64,000 bases of DNA, from positions 496,001 to 560,000 of the forward strand of contig NHNW01000010.1 in NCBI GenBank assembly GCA_002786025.1, read 5' to 3'. Source of the stretch: Zasmidium citrigriseum. Its lineage: Eukaryota; Ascomycota; Dothideomycetes; Mycosphaerellales; Mycosphaerellaceae. A program made the position numbers and the translations under genes. The notes under the pieces were generated by a model, which was not told the origin of the DNA, made no database searches, and was given only the letters and a program-made list of their open reading frames with translations. Below are positions 41,470 through 53,378 of the stretch, piece by piece (positions within the stretch are counted from its first letter, which is position 1; each line of letters starts with the position of its first letter).

Positions 41470-42293
41470 ATGGCGCTTCTTTTTGGATTGCTGTTCTCGC
41501 TCCTCTCCCTCTTCACCCTCGGCGATGCACACAACATCCTCCTCCGCGCCCACTCCCGCGAGTGCTTCCACGAGTCGCTGCACAAGGACGACCGGATGAC
41601 TGTCACATTCCAGGTTGGCGACAGAGAGTTTGGTGGAAGCGGGAATCTGGACATTGACTTCTGGGTACGCAAAAGAAACACTTCCGTCTGGTCCATGTGA
41701 GCACCTTCCAGAAGATCTGGAATGGTCGATCATGGAACGGCTGGGCTTGTGGGCGCAAGAGGATGTGAATATGGCTGATATTCGATCAATAGATCCAATC
41801 GCCAAATGGCAACAACCTCATCGATCAGCGGACCGTGAGCTCAGGAGACCACTCATTCGAGGCGAAAGAGGATGGCAGATACACGTACTGTTTCAGCAAC
41901 GAGCACTGGTCAGCCAACACGAAGGAGGTCAGCTTCAACGTTCATGGCATAGTCTATGTACCGGAAAGCGAGGCTCCATCCGACCCATTGGAGAAAGAAG
42001 GTTCGTAGAGGGAGAGCGATAACCTGCGCGCCTGGTCAAGTTGCTGATACAAAACAGTACGCCAATTGGCGGAACTCTTGGCTCAGGTCAAGGACGAGCA
42101 ATCCTACATCGTCGTTCGAGAACGTACCCACCGCAACACGGCCGAGAGCACCAACGCCCGAGTCAAGTGGTGGAGCATCTTCCAGCTCGGTGTTCTCATC
42201 GGCGAGGGTGTCTTCCAAGTGTGGTGGTTGAGGCGTTTCTTCGAGGTGAAGTCGCCCGGTCGACCTTCTTTCAACAGAGGTGCCTTAGGCTAA
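41470..42293 (+). CDS. p24/EMP24 family cargo receptor
   Basis: Exons 41470-41664, 41793-42000 and 42058-42293, with introns 41665-41792 and 42001-42057, give 212 residues. The protein is a type I membrane protein cycling between ER and Golgi in COPII/COPI vesicles. Seen are the signal peptide (MALLFGLLFSLLSLFTLGDA), the GOLD domain (RECFHESLHKDDRMTVTFQVG and GRYTYCFSNEHWSANTKEV) with its Cys pair, a coiled coil (LAELLAQVKDEQSY), the transmembrane segment (WWSIFQLGVLIGEGVFQVWWL) and the cytosolic RRFFEV sorting motif with a longer tail. RRFFEV suggests the beta (Emp24) branch. Confidence 0.9.
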
Positions 42294-43017
42294 TCTGCGT
42301 GAAACAGGTTAAGCATGTAGTATAGATTTCACCAAAAGCGAGACGCAAGCATGCCGGCAATGAATGCAACGAGTTTCGGACGAACACTCCAACACGAGAA
42401 TCTCTTCACATCCGCCCAGAATGCCTCTGTTCGAGCCAACTGCCGAATCTCAGCTCTGCCACATTCTGGGACTCTAGTGTCAGGTTTCTCTTCAGCTTTT
42501 ACCACCGGTGCATGTCTCGCGGATGGTCTGGTCGGAAGACAGGTAAGCTCCTGGTGCGAGAAATGATCCCAACCGTCATGGACGCCTCTATTATCAGTCA
42601 GCAGCTAAGGAAGACATGGCATTCGTACGAACAGGGGTCATTGGAGGCCTAGTGTATGATCGTGGAAGGTGGTCTTTTAGCCTCTGCGGACATAAGCGCT
42701 TAAAGCCCATGGCAGTCGGTGTTGATGACCCTCCGGACTGTCTGCCACCAGCTTAGCTATCTGTGTAACATGAGTTAAACGAGCTCGTTGCAGTATGTTC
42801 ACCGTTGTTGGTCGGTACTCTTGGGGTGGCGGTTGGTTCGCATTGACGACTTTATTAGGTGGACGGCCGAAAGCTCGGTAGGATCAACGAGAGCTGGCTC
42901 CGGCAATGAGCTGGAGGCGTCGTTCTCCACTTACTAACATCTGTCAACAATCGAGGCAGGATATATAAGCCAGACAACGACGACTCCACATAACCAAACA
43001 CAGGCAATCAGAGCGTC
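42294..43017. promoter_or_regulatory. Intergenic, promoter of the beta-lactamase-fold gene
   Basis: TATATAAGC at 42961-42969, about 50 bases before the ATG at 43018, is a good TATA-like element. No gene is supported. Confidence 0.45.
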
Positions 43018-44145
43018 ATGGCAGCACAACCCAAAGCAAACCTTTCCAACTGGCGCGAAGCCCCGCACAATCAATGGGCCTTTGTCAATGTGGACCAAGT
43101 CTTGAAGACCGAGGAGATTAAGAAACCAGCAAAGACTCAGCAGCTCGAAAACGAGTTGCGAGAGCTCGACGACTTCAAGATTCAACTCAAGGATAAGACA
43201 TTCGACCTTCCTACCTTCCTGGCTGCGTCCGAAACGGATGGCCTCATCGTTCTGCAAAATGGCAAGATCGTGCATGAGCAGTACGCGCGAGGAAACGACC
43301 AAGCTTCTAAGCACATCATGATGTCGATGACCAAGTCTGTGACAGGACTCATCGTCGGCATTCTTGAGGGCCAGGGAAAGCTGAACGTGAATGATCTGGT
43401 CACGAAATACGTACCCGAGGTGTCTGGAACCTTTTACAAGGACGTCACGATTCGGCAGTGCCTCGACATGCGCTCAGGCGCTGTCTATCCCGATGGAAAT
43501 CACGACTATCGATGTGCAGCTGGTTGGAACCCAGAGAATGGCAGCGAGGCGCACAAAGATTTGCACGACTTTATAACCCACTTCGAGCCGGAGATGGCGA
43601 AGGATGGTCGATTCGAATATGTGAGTGTCAACACCGACCTCATCGGCTGGGTGGTTGAGCGTGTCACGGGGAACACGTTCGCAAAGGCTGTGCAAGATCT
43701 CCTCTGGCAACCCATGGGTGCCGAAAGCGATGCTCTGATGGCCGTCGACAAAAAGGGCCACGCTCGTGCCGCCGGAGGCATGTGTGCTACCCTTCGAGAC
43801 ATCGCCCGCATTGGCCAGCTCATCGTCGACGGCGGACGAGGAGTGATCCCCTCCAGCTGGCTCGACGACATGATCTTCGGCGGCAGCAAAGAAGCCTTCA
43901 GTCAGGGTGCCTGGGCCAGGGGAATGACTGAGTTCACGGGACTTGCGTATCGGTCTTACTTCCTGTGCGACGAGCCATATGATCTCGCCATGGGCTTGGG
44001 AATCCACGGACAGATGTTGTTTGCCGATCGCAAGACTGGCATCGTGGTTGCGAAGACGGCGTCGCAGCCAGATTCGATTGATTTTGTCAAGGTCAAGATG
44101 ACTGTGTTGGCCTTCAAGGAGATTCAGAGGATCTTGACTACGTGA
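43018..44145 (+). CDS. Beta-lactamase-fold serine hydrolase (class C/EstB/NylB-like)
   Basis: The gene is a single exon of 375 codons. The SxxK motif SMTK lies near residue 103-106, the Tyr of FEYVSVN near 200, and GIHGQ near the C-terminus takes the place of the KTG-like triad. These match the penicillin-binding/6-aminohexanoate-dimer hydrolase group, whose members cleave esters or amides. It has no signal peptide, so it is probably cytosolic. The natural substrate is unknown. GAGCTGG-rich flanks show nothing further. Confidence 0.83.
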   Translation: MAAQPKANLSNWREAPHNQWAFVNVDQVLKTEEIKKPAKTQQLENELRELDDFKIQLKDKTFDLPTFLAASETDGLIVLQNGKIVHEQYARGNDQASKHIMMSMTKSVTGLIVGILEGQGKLNVNDLVTKYVPEVSGTFYKDVTIRQCLDMRSGAVYPDGNHDYRCAAGWNPENGSEAHKDLHDFITHFEPEMAKDGRFEYVSVNTDLIGWVVERVTGNTFAKAVQDLLWQPMGAESDALMAVDKKGHARAAGGMCATLRDIARIGQLIVDGGRGVIPSSWLDDMIFGGSKEAFSQGAWARGMTEFTGLAYRSYFLCDEPYDLAMGLGIHGQMLFADRKTGIVVAKTASQPDSIDFVKVKMTVLAFKEIQRILTT

Positions 44146-45419
44146 GGTCGAGGGGATGGAGGTGGCTGTTTCATGTTGATTGCCCCAGATATTTAGGATG
44201 GTCTCGAACGTTTTGCTGGTATTGACCCGAGATTTCCTCTGGTTGGGTTGTTGTTCCATTCTTGTGCTGGTGAGATGTGACTTCCGTTTGGCAGAAGTAT
44301 ATCGGACGGCACTTCCTAACATGTGCCTGCCACGCGAGGATTGAGTCGGTTGAGCCAGCATGCATCCTTGGAAGGAAGCAGCGATTGCTGTTTGAGAAGG
44401 CAAGACTGCCTGGATATCCATGAGAGCTGCATCGAGTACAACCCAACATCAACCACTTCAACGCAACAGATTGCACGCACATTGATCTTCCAGCCTTCAT
44501 CACATGCAAACCGCTGATTGGCGTATCTCATCTATCTTCAGAGGCGTCAACGTTCCCAAACGGGCTCCGCTTGTGGCGCCGTGTGGCCCACCATCCCTGC
44601 GACGAGGCGGCAGACGCAGGGGTCAAGTGAGAAAAAGGCAACGCAAGCCGCTGTACAAGTTTGCGAAGAAAGAGTTGTGAAAGTTCAGGCACGCCGCGAC
44701 GGGAGGAACGCAGCCGACGTTTCGCAGCTGGGCGCATCTGCCATAGGAGCGTGTCTGAAAGATACGAGGGGCTGCAGCCAGACGCAGTGAATCGAGTGTT
44801 GAAACGCGCTTCTGCTCGGGGATGAAGGGCTCGCTCAGCGCATCACGATCCAAGCCGAAGAGCGCCCGACATCATTGGTGAGAAGATCGCTGGGGAACAC
44901 GAACACCTCGACCTTGTCGCCACACAGCGCGTGTACCTGCGCACCTGTGCTCCTATCGCGAGAACTCTGCCGGCTTGGCTCTGCTGCTCTATTTTCTGTT
45001 CCCCAACGTCTCTTGCGACTGTTGCCCTACTTACTCCCAGTCGCCCGCCCGCTGGAGGTGGTGGTGGAGCAAACAACGCACCGCCTTTATCTCTCTCGTC
45101 GCCACACTCGTTCCAAGCACCTGGTTTCCTTGCTTGCGCTCCAACCCCACCGCGGAGCATTGGAATCCATTCACGCGTTTTGGGGACTTTTTGCCTTCTG
45201 CAGCCACCAAACTCTAAAACTTGCCCCGACGTCACTTGGTGGACCCTACTGCATCGTCCTCACGCCCGAGGAAGCCAACAGTTGTTGCAGGTCTAGGCGG
45301 ACGACACACGACACTACTTGGACCGGCCTCCGCCCACATTCTTTCTCCAACCATCACCACTACAGGACTACTCTCCAGATCACTCGCTTTCTGGAGAGCT
45401 CCATCTAATAATCGCCAAC
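44146..45419. promoter_or_regulatory. Intergenic, leader of the MscS gene
   Basis: The last 400 bases are C/T-rich, typical of a long fungal 5' leader. ORFs here (for example 44875-45408) read leader sequence. No gene is supported. Confidence 0.4.
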
Positions 45420-48400
45420 ATGACTACTCCAAACGACGAACGGCCGGAGCCAACATACATTCAACCTTCCTATCACATGAGCAACCCCGGCGATGCTCAG
45501 GGACGGCCGAGTCAAGAACGGCCGTCACTCCCTTCTTATAATGTCAACAACCAACATCGAAATAATAGCTCAGACGAGGGCACGGTAGTTGGCGAAGCCG
45601 AGCAGGACCATCTTCACCCGCGTGCTTCAGGAGACTATCGCGAGAATCTTCCACCAAATCGTCCGCGATCCGGCAGTCACCTCACCGTGGAGACTCAGTA
45701 CGAACCTGGCGACCCACTGCGAAATATTACCTCCCGATCTCAGACCCGTGAGCAGGCTCACAGGCTCGACGATGACCTCGAGTTGCTCAAAGTCGAAAGA
45801 CAGGTTTCGAGAATCGAAGAGGAGGATTTGGCCAACTCCCGCACCAACGACACATATCGCTCCAAATCGCGGAAACGCGATGAGCATGTCGACGAGTTCG
45901 ATATTGCCACGAACCCTGTCCACGAGAAGGCGCAAGTCTACAAACCCGTGGAGAACCCGGCGACTGGATTTGCCAAGTTCTTCAAGAAGGTCCATCAGTC
46001 GAATTTCCTGGTCAGATGGTTTACATACATCGTTCCGGTCACACTCATTCTCTTGATTCCTCTACTCCTTGGAGCGCTGCTGTTCGACCACGCCGTTGTT
46101 GGCGGCGTGTATTTGATGTGGTTCATGATCTGGCTTGAGATCGTCTGGCTCACGTAAGTCCTTCTCACAACGCGCGCATATGCAATTGGTTTACTAACGT
46201 CCATCTTCTCAGTTTGTGGGCTGGCCGCTTACTCGCCAAGTGTTTACCGATACCCATTGGATTGGTCGCGAGCTTCTTCACCAACAATGCGAAGAAATGG
46301 CGAGACATGGGTAAACAACTGGAGCTGCCCGCGACAATCTTCTTCTGGTGGCTGGCCATCGAAGTATCATTCCTTCCGACAATGACCTACCACCAGCGCG
46401 ATCATCCCCATACATACACTGCACCGTGGATGGGCACGATGAACAAGGTTCTCGTCTCCTTTTTTGTCGGCGCGATCTTGAACTTTGTTGAGAAGATCAT
46501 CATCCAATTGATCGCTATCAGTTTCCACTTGCGAACATACGCTGATCGCATCGAGATCAACAAGTTTCAGATAGGTTCACTAACGAAGTTGTACACATTC
46601 TCGAAGGCCAAGATCGCAATGGAGGATTCCGAATTCGAACAGCACGAGGGCGATCCGGGATCGGGAGCTCGTACACCCGGACAAGTGCTTGCGGAAGCAG
46701 CCAAGACTGGAAAGCAGGCACTTTCTAAGTTCGGCGATGTGGCTGGAAAGGTTGCGGGAGACTTCACTGGAAAGAAGGTGGTCAAGAGCACGCACCCTCA
46801 GCAAGTTGTGCTGACGCTGTTGGCCTCGACTGGCGGCGCACAAGTCCTCGCACGCCGTCTTTATCGAACTTTCGCCCGAGAAGAGACAGAGACCGTTGTG
46901 GCCGACGACCTCCGTCCGGCTTTCGAGAACGACGATGAGGCCAACGCCGCTTTCACCATGTTTGACAAGGACATGAATGGCGACATCTCCATGGAGGAAC
47001 TGGAAGCAGTGTGCGTCGAGATTGGCCGAGAGAGGAAGTCGATTACGGCGTCACTGAAGGACCTTGACAGCGTTGTGGGACGCTTGGACGACGTGTTCAT
47101 GTTCATAGTGTTCGTGATCGTTATCCTGGTTTTCATTTCGCTCATCTCGACCTCCGCAGCCGGTGTGCTGACCTCGGCCGGATCCACCGTTTTGGCATTG
47201 TCCTGGCTCTTCAGCGCCACGGCCCAGGAATTCCTTCAGTCCCTCATTTTCGTGTTCGTCAAGCATCCCTTCGACGTTGGAGACCGAGTGGGCATTTACG
47301 GCAGCACTGGATCGCAGTTGAAGGGAGACGACTACTTTGTCAAGGAAATCTCTTTGCTTTACACCGAGTTCAAGAAGATGGAAGGACACATCGTGCAAGC
47401 ACCCAACAGCTATTTGAACACACTGTTTATTCTCAACCAACGACGATCGGGCGGATTGGCCGAGGCTGTCAGCATCACGATCAAGTTTGGCACCACGCTC
47501 GAGCAGATTGACGGTCTCCGAACCAAGCTTCTGGAATTCGTCAGGGCCGAGAAGCGCGAATACCAGGGTAACATCCTCACCGAGCTGAGAGATATCGTCG
47601 ATGTCCACTCGATGAACCTGAACGTGGTCTTCTTCTACAAGTCCAACTGGCAGAACGAAGGTCTGCGTCTGGCTCGTCGCAACAAGTTCATCTGCGCTAT
47701 GATGGTTACCATGCAGGAGCTCGGCATCGAAGGCCCATACATGCGTCTTCCTGGCATGCGCGAGACCTTCCCGATGTACCTGTCCCAGGTGCCACACGTC
47801 GGAACTCAAGGTGCTGGCCATGGCGGTACACCAGATCACCCGATGGGCTACGGTCCTGATGACAACAACCCAGAGGATCCCCCATTTGTTGCACCAGAGG
47901 ATGGAAGCGCACCGCCGACATCGAGAATGCGCAGTGGGTCTGTACTGAAAGGCCCTCGAACTCGCGGCGAGTCCCTCTCACAGATGACCAAACGTGTCGA
48001 TTTCAGCTTGGGCATGAGGAGCATGGCAGCGGGCGACATGTCTGGTGACGTGTACGAGGACCGTAACCCAAGCCGTTTCCAAATGGATATCATCGAAGCG
48101 TCTCGCGAGCGCTCGAAATCCCGAGATGCACATCAGCGAGCAAGTGCCGACACGGCTCGCTCTACTGGACGTGATAATGTCTTCGTCCCTGGCAACCTCG
48201 CTCGACGGTCAACCGACAGCCGGTGGAGAAGCTCACAGTCTGTCCACCGCAACCGTTTCTTTGGCCGACACCAACATGGTGGAGATGACAGCATGCTGGA
48301 GAGCGGAATGGCCGACATCCCTGAGGAGAATGGTCGCAGTGGCACGAACACTGCTAGGATCGACCCACGCTCCGGCATGGTCAGCCCCCAAGCTGCCAGG

Positions 48401-48568
48401 CTCAATACGAACGAGAGCAATATCCGACCACCTGGACCGCCGACCCTGCCATCCCAAGTTAGCGGGAGCGGTGCCCTGGGTGACATAACAAATATTCCCG
48501 CAGGTCATCGACCTATCGGACGGAGCCAGACGGAGGATTTCGAGATGAGGAGAATGCATCCACGATAA
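45420..48568 (+). CDS. Mechanosensitive MscS-type channel with EF-hand
   Basis: Exons 45420-46153 and 46213-48568, with an intron at 46154-46212 (GTAAGT...CTCAG, phase 2), give about 1029 residues. Fission yeast relatives Msy1 and Msy2 sit in the ER and regulate calcium after hypo-osmotic shock. The first 190 residues are disordered. Membrane segments follow ([66 protein letters not shown]). A complete EF-hand loop ([12 protein letters not shown]) is near 495. The pore helix [17 protein letters not shown] and [11 protein letters not shown] define the MscS core. The Arg/Ser-rich tail is about 270 residues long. Confidence 0.88.
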
Positions 48569-48814
48569 GAATAGAGACAGAACGCGAAAAGCGAACGGCA
48601 GCGAAGATAGAAGTAGAGACGAAAAGTTGTTACGACTAGCGGGGAGATTCGCGCATTGAGCGTGCTACCTACTTACAAGTACATACCCCGTCGCTATGGA
48701 TGCGATGTGATTTTCGGGTCTGATCAGTCATTCTATGCCTTCCATCTTCTCTTCTCGCAAGTACGACTGAAGTGATCAGATCGTAGCCTTATCGATACGC
48801 AGTGGTCCTCGACC

Positions 48815-50356
48815 TCACGGAGGCCCATACTCTGCTCTCCTTCTCTCACGCCAGTAGTACGCCTGGGGTGACCCGTAAGGCCTGCCCTCCGTGAAATGAT
48901 AGGTGATCGGTCGTCTTGCGTCCTCGCCTTTCCTCTCCAATGTATTTGTGCCCGTGGAACCGCCCAGGGAGGGGAACTTGGGCGAACCTGGCTCATCGAA
49001 GTATACAAGACGGCTTTTTTCGAAGAGATCGTCGAAGAAGAGTGTGGTCATGGCGGGGGCTTTGGTTGTGCAGTGGGTGAAGATGGAGGTGAAGCTTCCT
49101 GTGGTGTTGTCGTCATTGTCGTCCTTTGCGTCTTCGGAATCCGCATTCTCGGTTGCGGTGAGCATCATGTTGTCGAGCGTGAGGATCTCGAGATCAGGGG
49201 AGTGTTGAACCAAGGAAAGAAGATCTTCCTCCCAGACGTGGAAGCCTCGAAGACGGAGTTTCTTGAGCTTGTTCAGTTGGCCTTTAGTCACTTGAACGAG
49301 GCGCTGTAGCACGATCTCATCTTTGGCATCGGCGGATGTGAGGACACGAATGGGCATGTGGAAGTAATGCAGGTCCAGCTCCTCAAGGTTGGAGCAAAGA
49401 GAGACGAGCTTGGCGAGACCAAGGAAGTTGGCTTCGTCTGATGCTTCTGCCCTCAACTCCTCGATGGGTCGAGGTTTAGGGGCGACAGACCAATTGATCT
49501 CGTCGCCTGGATCTCCTGTTCTCTTGGCATCGAGATCCGTCTCATCGATGACTCGGTCGGAGAGGCTGATCGATACGGTTTTGATCGATTGGAGACACGT
49601 CTGGAGGCCTAGGTCTTCGAAGTTGAGAGCGCTTAATTCGTTGGAGCCGATGCTGCAGCGGATGAAGTCGTCGCTGTTGAACAGGTTGAGGCTGTCGATG
49701 CAGAGGCCACTTCCCGCCAGAGCAGGCATCACGGTCTGGTAGGCGTCTGCTGCTGCCTGCCAGACGAATTTCCAACCCATACCACTTGTGGGCCGCTTGG
49801 GCTGGTCGGCATCGTCTCGATACATGGCGACCTCGAGCGAGATTGAATTCAGAGTGCCATCCTTCTTGTTGGCCGCCAGGTTTGCAAAAGCTTCCTTCAG
49901 AAGAGCAACGTCTCGTCCCGTACGCTGCAGCTCCTGGTGCTCCTCACGACGTCGATTGATCGTTGCCAGATCTTGTTCAGCCTTAGCAAGCTCTTCATCA
50001 GAGCACCGCTCTTCAGTCGACATGAACATGGGTCCATTCCGCTCGACGACTGGCCTGGTTTTCTTTCGTAGTATCGCCTCGAGGCCCTTTGGGTTGTCTG
50101 CGATGCCCACAAGTGTGATGTCTTCGACGAGACATCCCAAAAGGCCAGGCTGAGTCACAGCAACTAAGGTTTCCAGCGAATGTTCGGTCAAGTCAACTTT
50201 CTTAGAGGGCCCGAAGAAAGACTTGAAATGATCTTGTGTTGTCTTTGAAGCGAGCAGACGATTTGTGAGGCGTAGGTTGCAGATATCTGGTAGGTCTAGC
50301 AACACCACAATGCTTTCAATGATCTCGTTCGCGAGGTCTTCCAGTTTCGTAGCCAT
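48815..50356 (-). CDS. F-box protein
   Basis: The product is 513 residues from MATKLEDLANEIIESIVV; a TTG-started extension upstream is not used. The N-terminal LANEIIESIVVLLDLPDICNLRLTNRLL pattern is an F-box, which binds Skp1 in SCF ubiquitin ligases. The middle and C-terminal parts contain leucine-rich spaced strands (LEELDLHYFHMPIRVL, LNKLKKLRLRGFHVWEEDL, PDLEILTLDNMML) that would form the substrate-recognition surface. The single exon is intact. The substrate is unknown. Confidence 0.78.
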   Translation of the reverse strand: MATKLEDLANEIIESIVVLLDLPDICNLRLTNRLLASKTTQDHFKSFFGPSKKVDLTEHSLETLVAVTQPGLLGCLVEDITLVGIADNPKGLEAILRKKTRPVVERNGPMFMSTEERCSDEELAKAEQDLATINRRREEHQELQRTGRDVALLKEAFANLAANKKDGTLNSISLEVAMYRDDADQPKRPTSGMGWKFVWQAAADAYQTVMPALAGSGLCIDSLNLFNSDDFIRCSIGSNELSALNFEDLGLQTCLQSIKTVSISLSDRVIDETDLDAKRTGDPGDEINWSVAPKPRPIEELRAEASDEANFLGLAKLVSLCSNLEELDLHYFHMPIRVLTSADAKDEIVLQRLVQVTKGQLNKLKKLRLRGFHVWEEDLLSLVQHSPDLEILTLDNMMLTATENADSEDAKDDNDDNTTGSFTSIFTHCTTKAPAMTTLFFDDLFEKSRLVYFDEPGSPKFPSLGGSTGTNTLERKGEDARRPITYHFTEGRPYGSPQAYYWRERRRAEYGPP

Positions 50357-50519
50357 GGTTTGACCGTTCAACTAAGAGACCTCCGTGCAGAAAGGTCTAG
50401 CGAGAGAAGAGGAAATGTGGACGCATGTGAAAGGTAAGAGGTGTCTTTTATATTGGGGGCTGTACAAGCTTACTATCGATAAAGGCAGGCAGAAGCAGGT
50501 CATGTGACAAGTCTGCAGT

Positions 50520-51983
50520 TCACAAGAATCCAGCCAATGCCTCCATGAACGCTTCATGGTTCTCCAAGAACGGCAAATGACCAGCCTTTGGTATCGATTT
50601 GAAAGTCGTATTTGGAATCCCAAACTTCTGCATCGCCTCAGGTAGTTTGCCGTCACCCTCGCCGGCGATCAAGAGTCCTGGAGCCTTGATGTTTGCTACC
50701 TTTGGTTTCAGGTCGTAGTTGCTCAATGCTGATGTGTTCTGCTCGAAGCCATCGAAGTTGGCCTGCTCGGCCATGGGAAGGACCTTCTTGGCGTTGGGTG
50801 AGTCATGGTTGTCTGGCGTGAACCAGCGAGATACTGTTGCCTTGGCCAGTTCGGCCATTCCTTTGGACTTTGCAAGCTCTACACGTTCTGCCCATGCTTG
50901 ACTGTTGGCTGGGCTTGAGGCTACGTTGCAATCGCAGGCAACGAACTTCTCGAGCATGTCAGGGTGCTTGATGGCAAAGTTGATGGCAGTGACGCCGCCC
51001 ATGCTGACGCCCATCACAGCGTAGACCTTCTCCAGGTTGAGTCGCTGGAGCAGATACTCCAAATCATCAGCGAGAAGATCGAAGTTGGTATGGTTGCTCT
51101 TCTCGGCTTGCTGCGAGTATCCTCGAGAGTTGTACCTCAAGACTCTGAACGTCTTGCCATTGATGCCTTTGATCAGATCCTTGGCCACCTCGTCCCAGAT
51201 GTGCAAGTTGGTCATGATCGAGTTCACACATACGACGACAGGATCCGCTGGGTTGCCTTCCAGTTGATAACGCAGCTCAGCGCCATCGGTCGTCGTCACA
51301 GTTGAAGGCGGCTCCACGTACTTGTCAAAAGAAAGGTGGTAACCCCACGTCCTCGATTCCTTCCAAATGACTTTGCTCATCAACTGGTTTCTCCTGGGCG
51401 TGTCCATAGCTGCCTGGTGCTCTGGGCCGTTCAACCCATTTTTCGCCTGGAAGTCGTGAACCGCAAGAATCTCGACCTGACCTGCAGGCGGCATGCCCTG
51501 AATGCCTCCGACCTGCATTCGAAAGCGCCTAGTACGGAGCCAGCCCGGGATTTTCGAAAGCATATCGGTATGCTCCTCTTCGTACCACTTGTTAAATTCG
51601 GCCAAATCAGACTCATTGATCCTCATAGACACCGCGCGGGTCACGAGAGGCGCTCCGTTAAATTCGCCTCGAACAGAGATCAGACTGTAGATTTTGCGAT
51701 CCAGTGACTCAAACGTTCCCATAATAGCCTTCTCTCGCAGTGACCGCTCCTCCCGAAGGCGGGTGTAGATTCTTTTGTCCAGCCAGGAAAGATCGGAGAC
51801 ATCATAAACTGCTGACCATTGAGGTTTCTGGCCATCTACTGCTTTGTAGCGGTCTCCAGACTCGATGAATGGTAGCCGAAGTCGCAGGGGTCCATGCTCG
51901 GTATTGTACCAGTCGTGGAAGATGGCCTCGTCGGTATTCCAGCCCGGTTGGATCGCAACGGCAAGATATCCAGGGCCATTCAT
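50520..51983 (-). CDS. EthD-like repeat/alpha-beta hydrolase fusion
   Basis: The gene is a single exon of 487 codons. Residues 1-110 and 110-215 each look like an EthD/dimeric alpha-beta barrel unit (FHDWYNTEHGPLRL and FNKWYEEEHTDMLSKIPGW). From about 225 an alpha/beta hydrolase follows, similar to 3-oxoadipate enol-lactonase: VCVNSIMTNLHIWDE, the elbow GVSMGG (Ser near 326), and the His in AGHLPFLENHEAF near 467. Such hydrolases open lactones in the beta-ketoadipate pathway; the EthD-like part may bind a ring compound. The combination is what is unusual. It has no signal peptide. Confidence 0.8.
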   Translation of the reverse strand: MNGPGYLAVAIQPGWNTDEAIFHDWYNTEHGPLRLRLPFIESGDRYKAVDGQKPQWSAVYDVSDLSWLDKRIYTRLREERSLREKAIMGTFESLDRKIYSLISVRGEFNGAPLVTRAVSMRINESDLAEFNKWYEEEHTDMLSKIPGWLRTRRFRMQVGGIQGMPPAGQVEILAVHDFQAKNGLNGPEHQAAMDTPRRNQLMSKVIWKESRTWGYHLSFDKYVEPPSTVTTTDGAELRYQLEGNPADPVVVCVNSIMTNLHIWDEVAKDLIKGINGKTFRVLRYNSRGYSQQAEKSNHTNFDLLADDLEYLLQRLNLEKVYAVMGVSMGGVTAINFAIKHPDMLEKFVACDCNVASSPANSQAWAERVELAKSKGMAELAKATVSRWFTPDNHDSPNAKKVLPMAEQANFDGFEQNTSALSNYDLKPKVANIKAPGLLIAGEGDGKLPEAMQKFGIPNTTFKSIPKAGHLPFLENHEAFMEALAGFL

Positions 51984-52514
51984 TGTGAATTTTCCGCTTT
52001 AGAAGACGTTTCGAAGATGGATGCTTAATAACTCTGCATGTGCATTGAAAAGTGCAGTGTAGTCCAGACTTGGCCCGGGTGCAAGCAGAGAGGAGTCGGA
52101 AGCTTCGATCGGCATCTGGTAGAGGGGGAACAATATTTAAGCCCTCCTGATCAGGGGGGAGGATCCATTTGCCCTCGCAGGGCCATCCTTTTTGAGGCGA
52201 CTTTGCAAGATCCAGGCATGGCGGATTGATACGCCTTCGTCTTGGATGGATTGTTGATGACAAGAGTGCTGAGGAAGGCGCTTCATGTTCCTGCGAAGTG
52301 AGGCGTCACAGCATGTTTCGAGATTGGCGCAACTGCCGATCCTCGAGCTCCCTCTCACCTTCCCATCCCACCTATGCTAGGTAGGTACGCAACGACGTCG
52401 AGTCTCACAACGTTCAAGAAGAATTGCACATAGCACTTCCACAGCCAACTCTCCAACAACCACTGCAGCTTGAGTCAACAGCACAGCGCCCAAAAATCCA
52501 ACCGAGACAACACA
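51984..52514. promoter_or_regulatory. Divergent intergenic region
   Basis: This holds promoters of the fusion hydrolase (minus) and the small 75-residue protein (plus). No other feature is supported. Confidence 0.4.
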
Positions 52515-52798
52515 ATGTCCGTCCAAGCCCCCGCCTTCACCACTCCACCTTCCGACAAAGAGACGCCCAGCCAAGACCGTGGCATCTTCAATCACGAGGC
52601 CAACAAGCACCAGTCTCACCACTACCTTCGCATGTACGGAGGACAAGCAGTACAGGCTGCCATGTGGGGATTTGGAGCAACTCTAGGCGCACAGGCTGCC
52701 AATGCTGCCGTGGGAGAAGTCAAAGTAGGTCGGACTCTGGTCGATGTGCGTTGTAGCAGTTGCTAATCTGTAATGCATAGGAGTGGTGGCGCCATTGA
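52515..52798 (+). CDS. Small conserved-looking protein, 75 residues
   Basis: Exon 52515-52724 joins a tiny exon 52781-52798 (encoding EWWRH and the stop) over an intron at 52725-52780 (GTAGGT...CATAG, phase 0). The sequence contains SHHYLRMYGGQAVQAAMWGFGATLGAQAANAAVGE, a Gly/Ala-rich helix that could be amphipathic or membrane-inserting. The family is not recognised. The clean phase-0 join and the typical Trp-Trp end support the last exon. Confidence 0.6.
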
Positions 52799-53378
52799 TG
52801 TCCTGGCACCAAGGACGATGACACCGATGATTCGCTGCTGTGACGATAATGAGATACACGAGATATGGTTATGAGCAAAAGCATGGGCTTCGAAATGCAG
52901 ATGAACATGAGAAAGGGATACGGCGTACTGGAAGCAAGGGTGGATAGACTGTACGGAATGAATAGACTTATGCGTGGGCAATGATGTGAAGAGAACATGT
53001 GTACGATGGAGTAAAGAGACCAGCAGATGTGAACTGTGTGTCGACTCAAGAAGCATGTAGTTCACAAGAACGAGATGCAGTCACATCAGCAGGAATGTTG
53101 CCTACGCGAAGGTGGTACAATGCGTGCTGCTGACCCATGTCCGCCAAGCAGACATCAGTTGAGACTTCAGATGTAGAAGAGGTGCAAATGTCTTGATGGC
53201 GTTTACTCGTCACGAATGAATGAGGAAGCCGTTTCCCGTTCCATTTCACCATAGACAACAAACAATGATAAACCTTAGTTGAGAAGTAGGAGGCCAAAAA
53301 GCCAACCCAGAAGCACCACCGCCGCCGATTCCCCTGTCGCGATGCAAGACGTTCATATCAAATTCATTCCTTTCGTCG
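52799..53378. other. Convergent 3' flanks
   Basis: This lies between the small protein and the CK2 beta gene. ORFs on the minus strand (for example 52720-53049) are hydrophobic and Ser/His-rich and probably not real. No repeats are seen. Confidence 0.4.

Noticed and set aside
47051..47839. 262-codon antisense ORF within the MscS gene
   Set aside because: The plus strand encodes clear channel motifs; the antisense frame reflects codon bias.
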